23,542 nucleotides of DNA, from contig CAJTTZ010000025.1 in NCBI GenBank assembly GCA_910579505.1, positions 1-23,542 of the forward strand, in the 5' to 3' direction. Positions 23,351-23,542 of the stretch are shown piece after piece (positions within the stretch are counted from its first letter, which is position 1; every line of letters begins with the position of its first letter). The notes under the pieces are model-generated. The model searched no databases and had not been told where the DNA came from. It saw only the letters and a program-made list of their open reading frames with translations. This DNA comes from an uncultured Lachnospiraceae bacterium. Lineage in GTDB: Bacteria > Bacillota > Clostridia > Lachnospirales > Lachnospiraceae. A program made the position numbers and the translations under genes.

Positions 23351-23373
23351 GTTTGCGTGGAAACCACCGATAT
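23347..23373 (+). promoter_or_regulatory. Sigma-28 promoter of flagellin 2
   Basis: TAAA at 23347-23350, a 15-base spacer and ACCGATAT at 23366-23373 match TAAA-N15-GCCGATAT at 11 of 12 positions. The transcript would have a leader of roughly 120 bases before the ATG. Confidence 0.92.
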
Positions 23374-23462
23374 ATATATCGAGTAAAGCAAAAGCAAGTT
23401 ACTTGACAGCAGCAAAACCGAGGGTTGCGTACGAACCGGAGGGGAGCTGCAAAACAAAACAT

Positions 23463-23496
23463 GCGGCAGGGAAGCCGCAATAAATTCAAGGAGGAA
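23463..23496 (+). promoter_or_regulatory. CsrA-like hairpin and GGA-rich Shine-Dalgarno in the flagellin 2 leader
   Basis: GCGGC (23463-23467) and GCCGC (23474-23478) form a perfect 5-bp stem that displays AGGGAA as a hexaloop, the form of a high-affinity CsrA site. The Shine-Dalgarno AAGGAGGAA (23488-23496) holds two more GGA motifs, 9-18 bases downstream. This resembles the two-site hag leader of Bacillus subtilis, where CsrA blocks ribosome access. An outer pairing GCAGC (23409-23413) with GCTGC (23446-23450) lies upstream. Confidence 0.65.
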
Positions 23497-23502
23497 TATA
23501 CC

Positions 23503-23542
23503 ATGATCGTAAAACACAACATTACAGCAATGAACTCTAACA
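23503..23542 (+). CDS. Flagellin (second copy), 5' end only
   Basis: The ATG at 23503 follows AAGGAGGAATATACC. The 13 codons in the window read MIVKHNITAMNSN, the standard flagellin D0 start and similar to the first flagellin (MIIKHNLSAMNAN). The rest lies beyond the window. The near-consensus sigma-28 promoter and structured leader suggest a highly expressed, possibly major, flagellin. Confidence 0.9.
   Translation, partial: MIVKHNITAMNSN

Noticed and set aside
22800..23483. 227-codon plus-strand open frame across the second glycosyltransferase and the flagellin promoter
   Set aside because: It overlaps a supported minus-strand gene and runs through the sigma-28 promoter and leader; the protein has no domain character.

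Overview
The window looks like a low-to-medium GC, spore-forming, motile member of the Firmicutes, most likely a Lachnospiraceae-type Clostridium. The grounds are: flagellins of the Roseburia/Eubacterium type starting MI(I/V)KHN, the FliW-CsrA pair beside flgK-flgL, sigma-28 (SigD/FliA) promoters, strong AGGAGG-type ribosome binding sites, tRNA genes without an encoded CCA, and a collagen-like protein of the spore-surface kind. This is inference from protein content; no database search was run.

Layout. 1-100: 3' half of tRNA-Asn and its terminator. 296-2786: a GH25 muramidase with a peptidoglycan-binding tail, then a cysteine-rich collagen-like protein. 2878-4190: a first, monocistronic flagellin with its own sigma-28 promoter and terminator. 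4220-7960, minus strand: a four-gene operon read as ECF sigma factor, six-helix membrane protein, ABC ATPase and ABC-2 permease. 8027-8509: tRNA-Glu, tRNA-CAT, tRNA-Asp, tRNA-Leu and a terminator. 8554-15690: late flagellar operon flgM-flgN-flgK-flgK-flgL-fliW-csrA behind a sigma-28 promoter. 15746-16972, minus: a CgeB-like glycosyltransferase. 17119-20883: second late operon flaG-fliD-fliS-(FliT-like) behind a sigma-28 promoter. 20893-23252, minus: a second CgeB-like glycosyltransferase followed by a radical SAM enzyme. 23347-23542: sigma-28 promoter, leader and first 13 codons of a second flagellin.

How it fits together. FlgM holds sigma-28 until hook completion; four sigma-28 promoters here then drive flgM itself, the hook-filament junction proteins (two FlgK, FlgL) with chaperone FlgN, the cap (FliD) with FliS, and two flagellins. 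CsrA and its antagonist FliW are encoded together, and both flagellin leaders share an 11-base GGCAGGGAAGC element; in the second it forms a GGA-in-loop hairpin upstream of a GGAGGA Shine-Dalgarno, the layout of a CsrA-repressed flagellin mRNA. The two glycosyltransferases and the radical SAM protein sit between structural genes and are best read as a flagellin-modification set. The ECF/ABC operon and the GH25/collagen pair are not obviously flagellar.

The points most worth following are the paired CsrA-like leaders, overlapping divergent -35 elements at the glycosyltransferase/flagellin boundary, tandem mutually complementary hairpins between flgM and flgN, the tandem flgK pair, a cysteine-containing flagellin, the oversized FliD and FlgL, and the radical SAM/CgeB pair.
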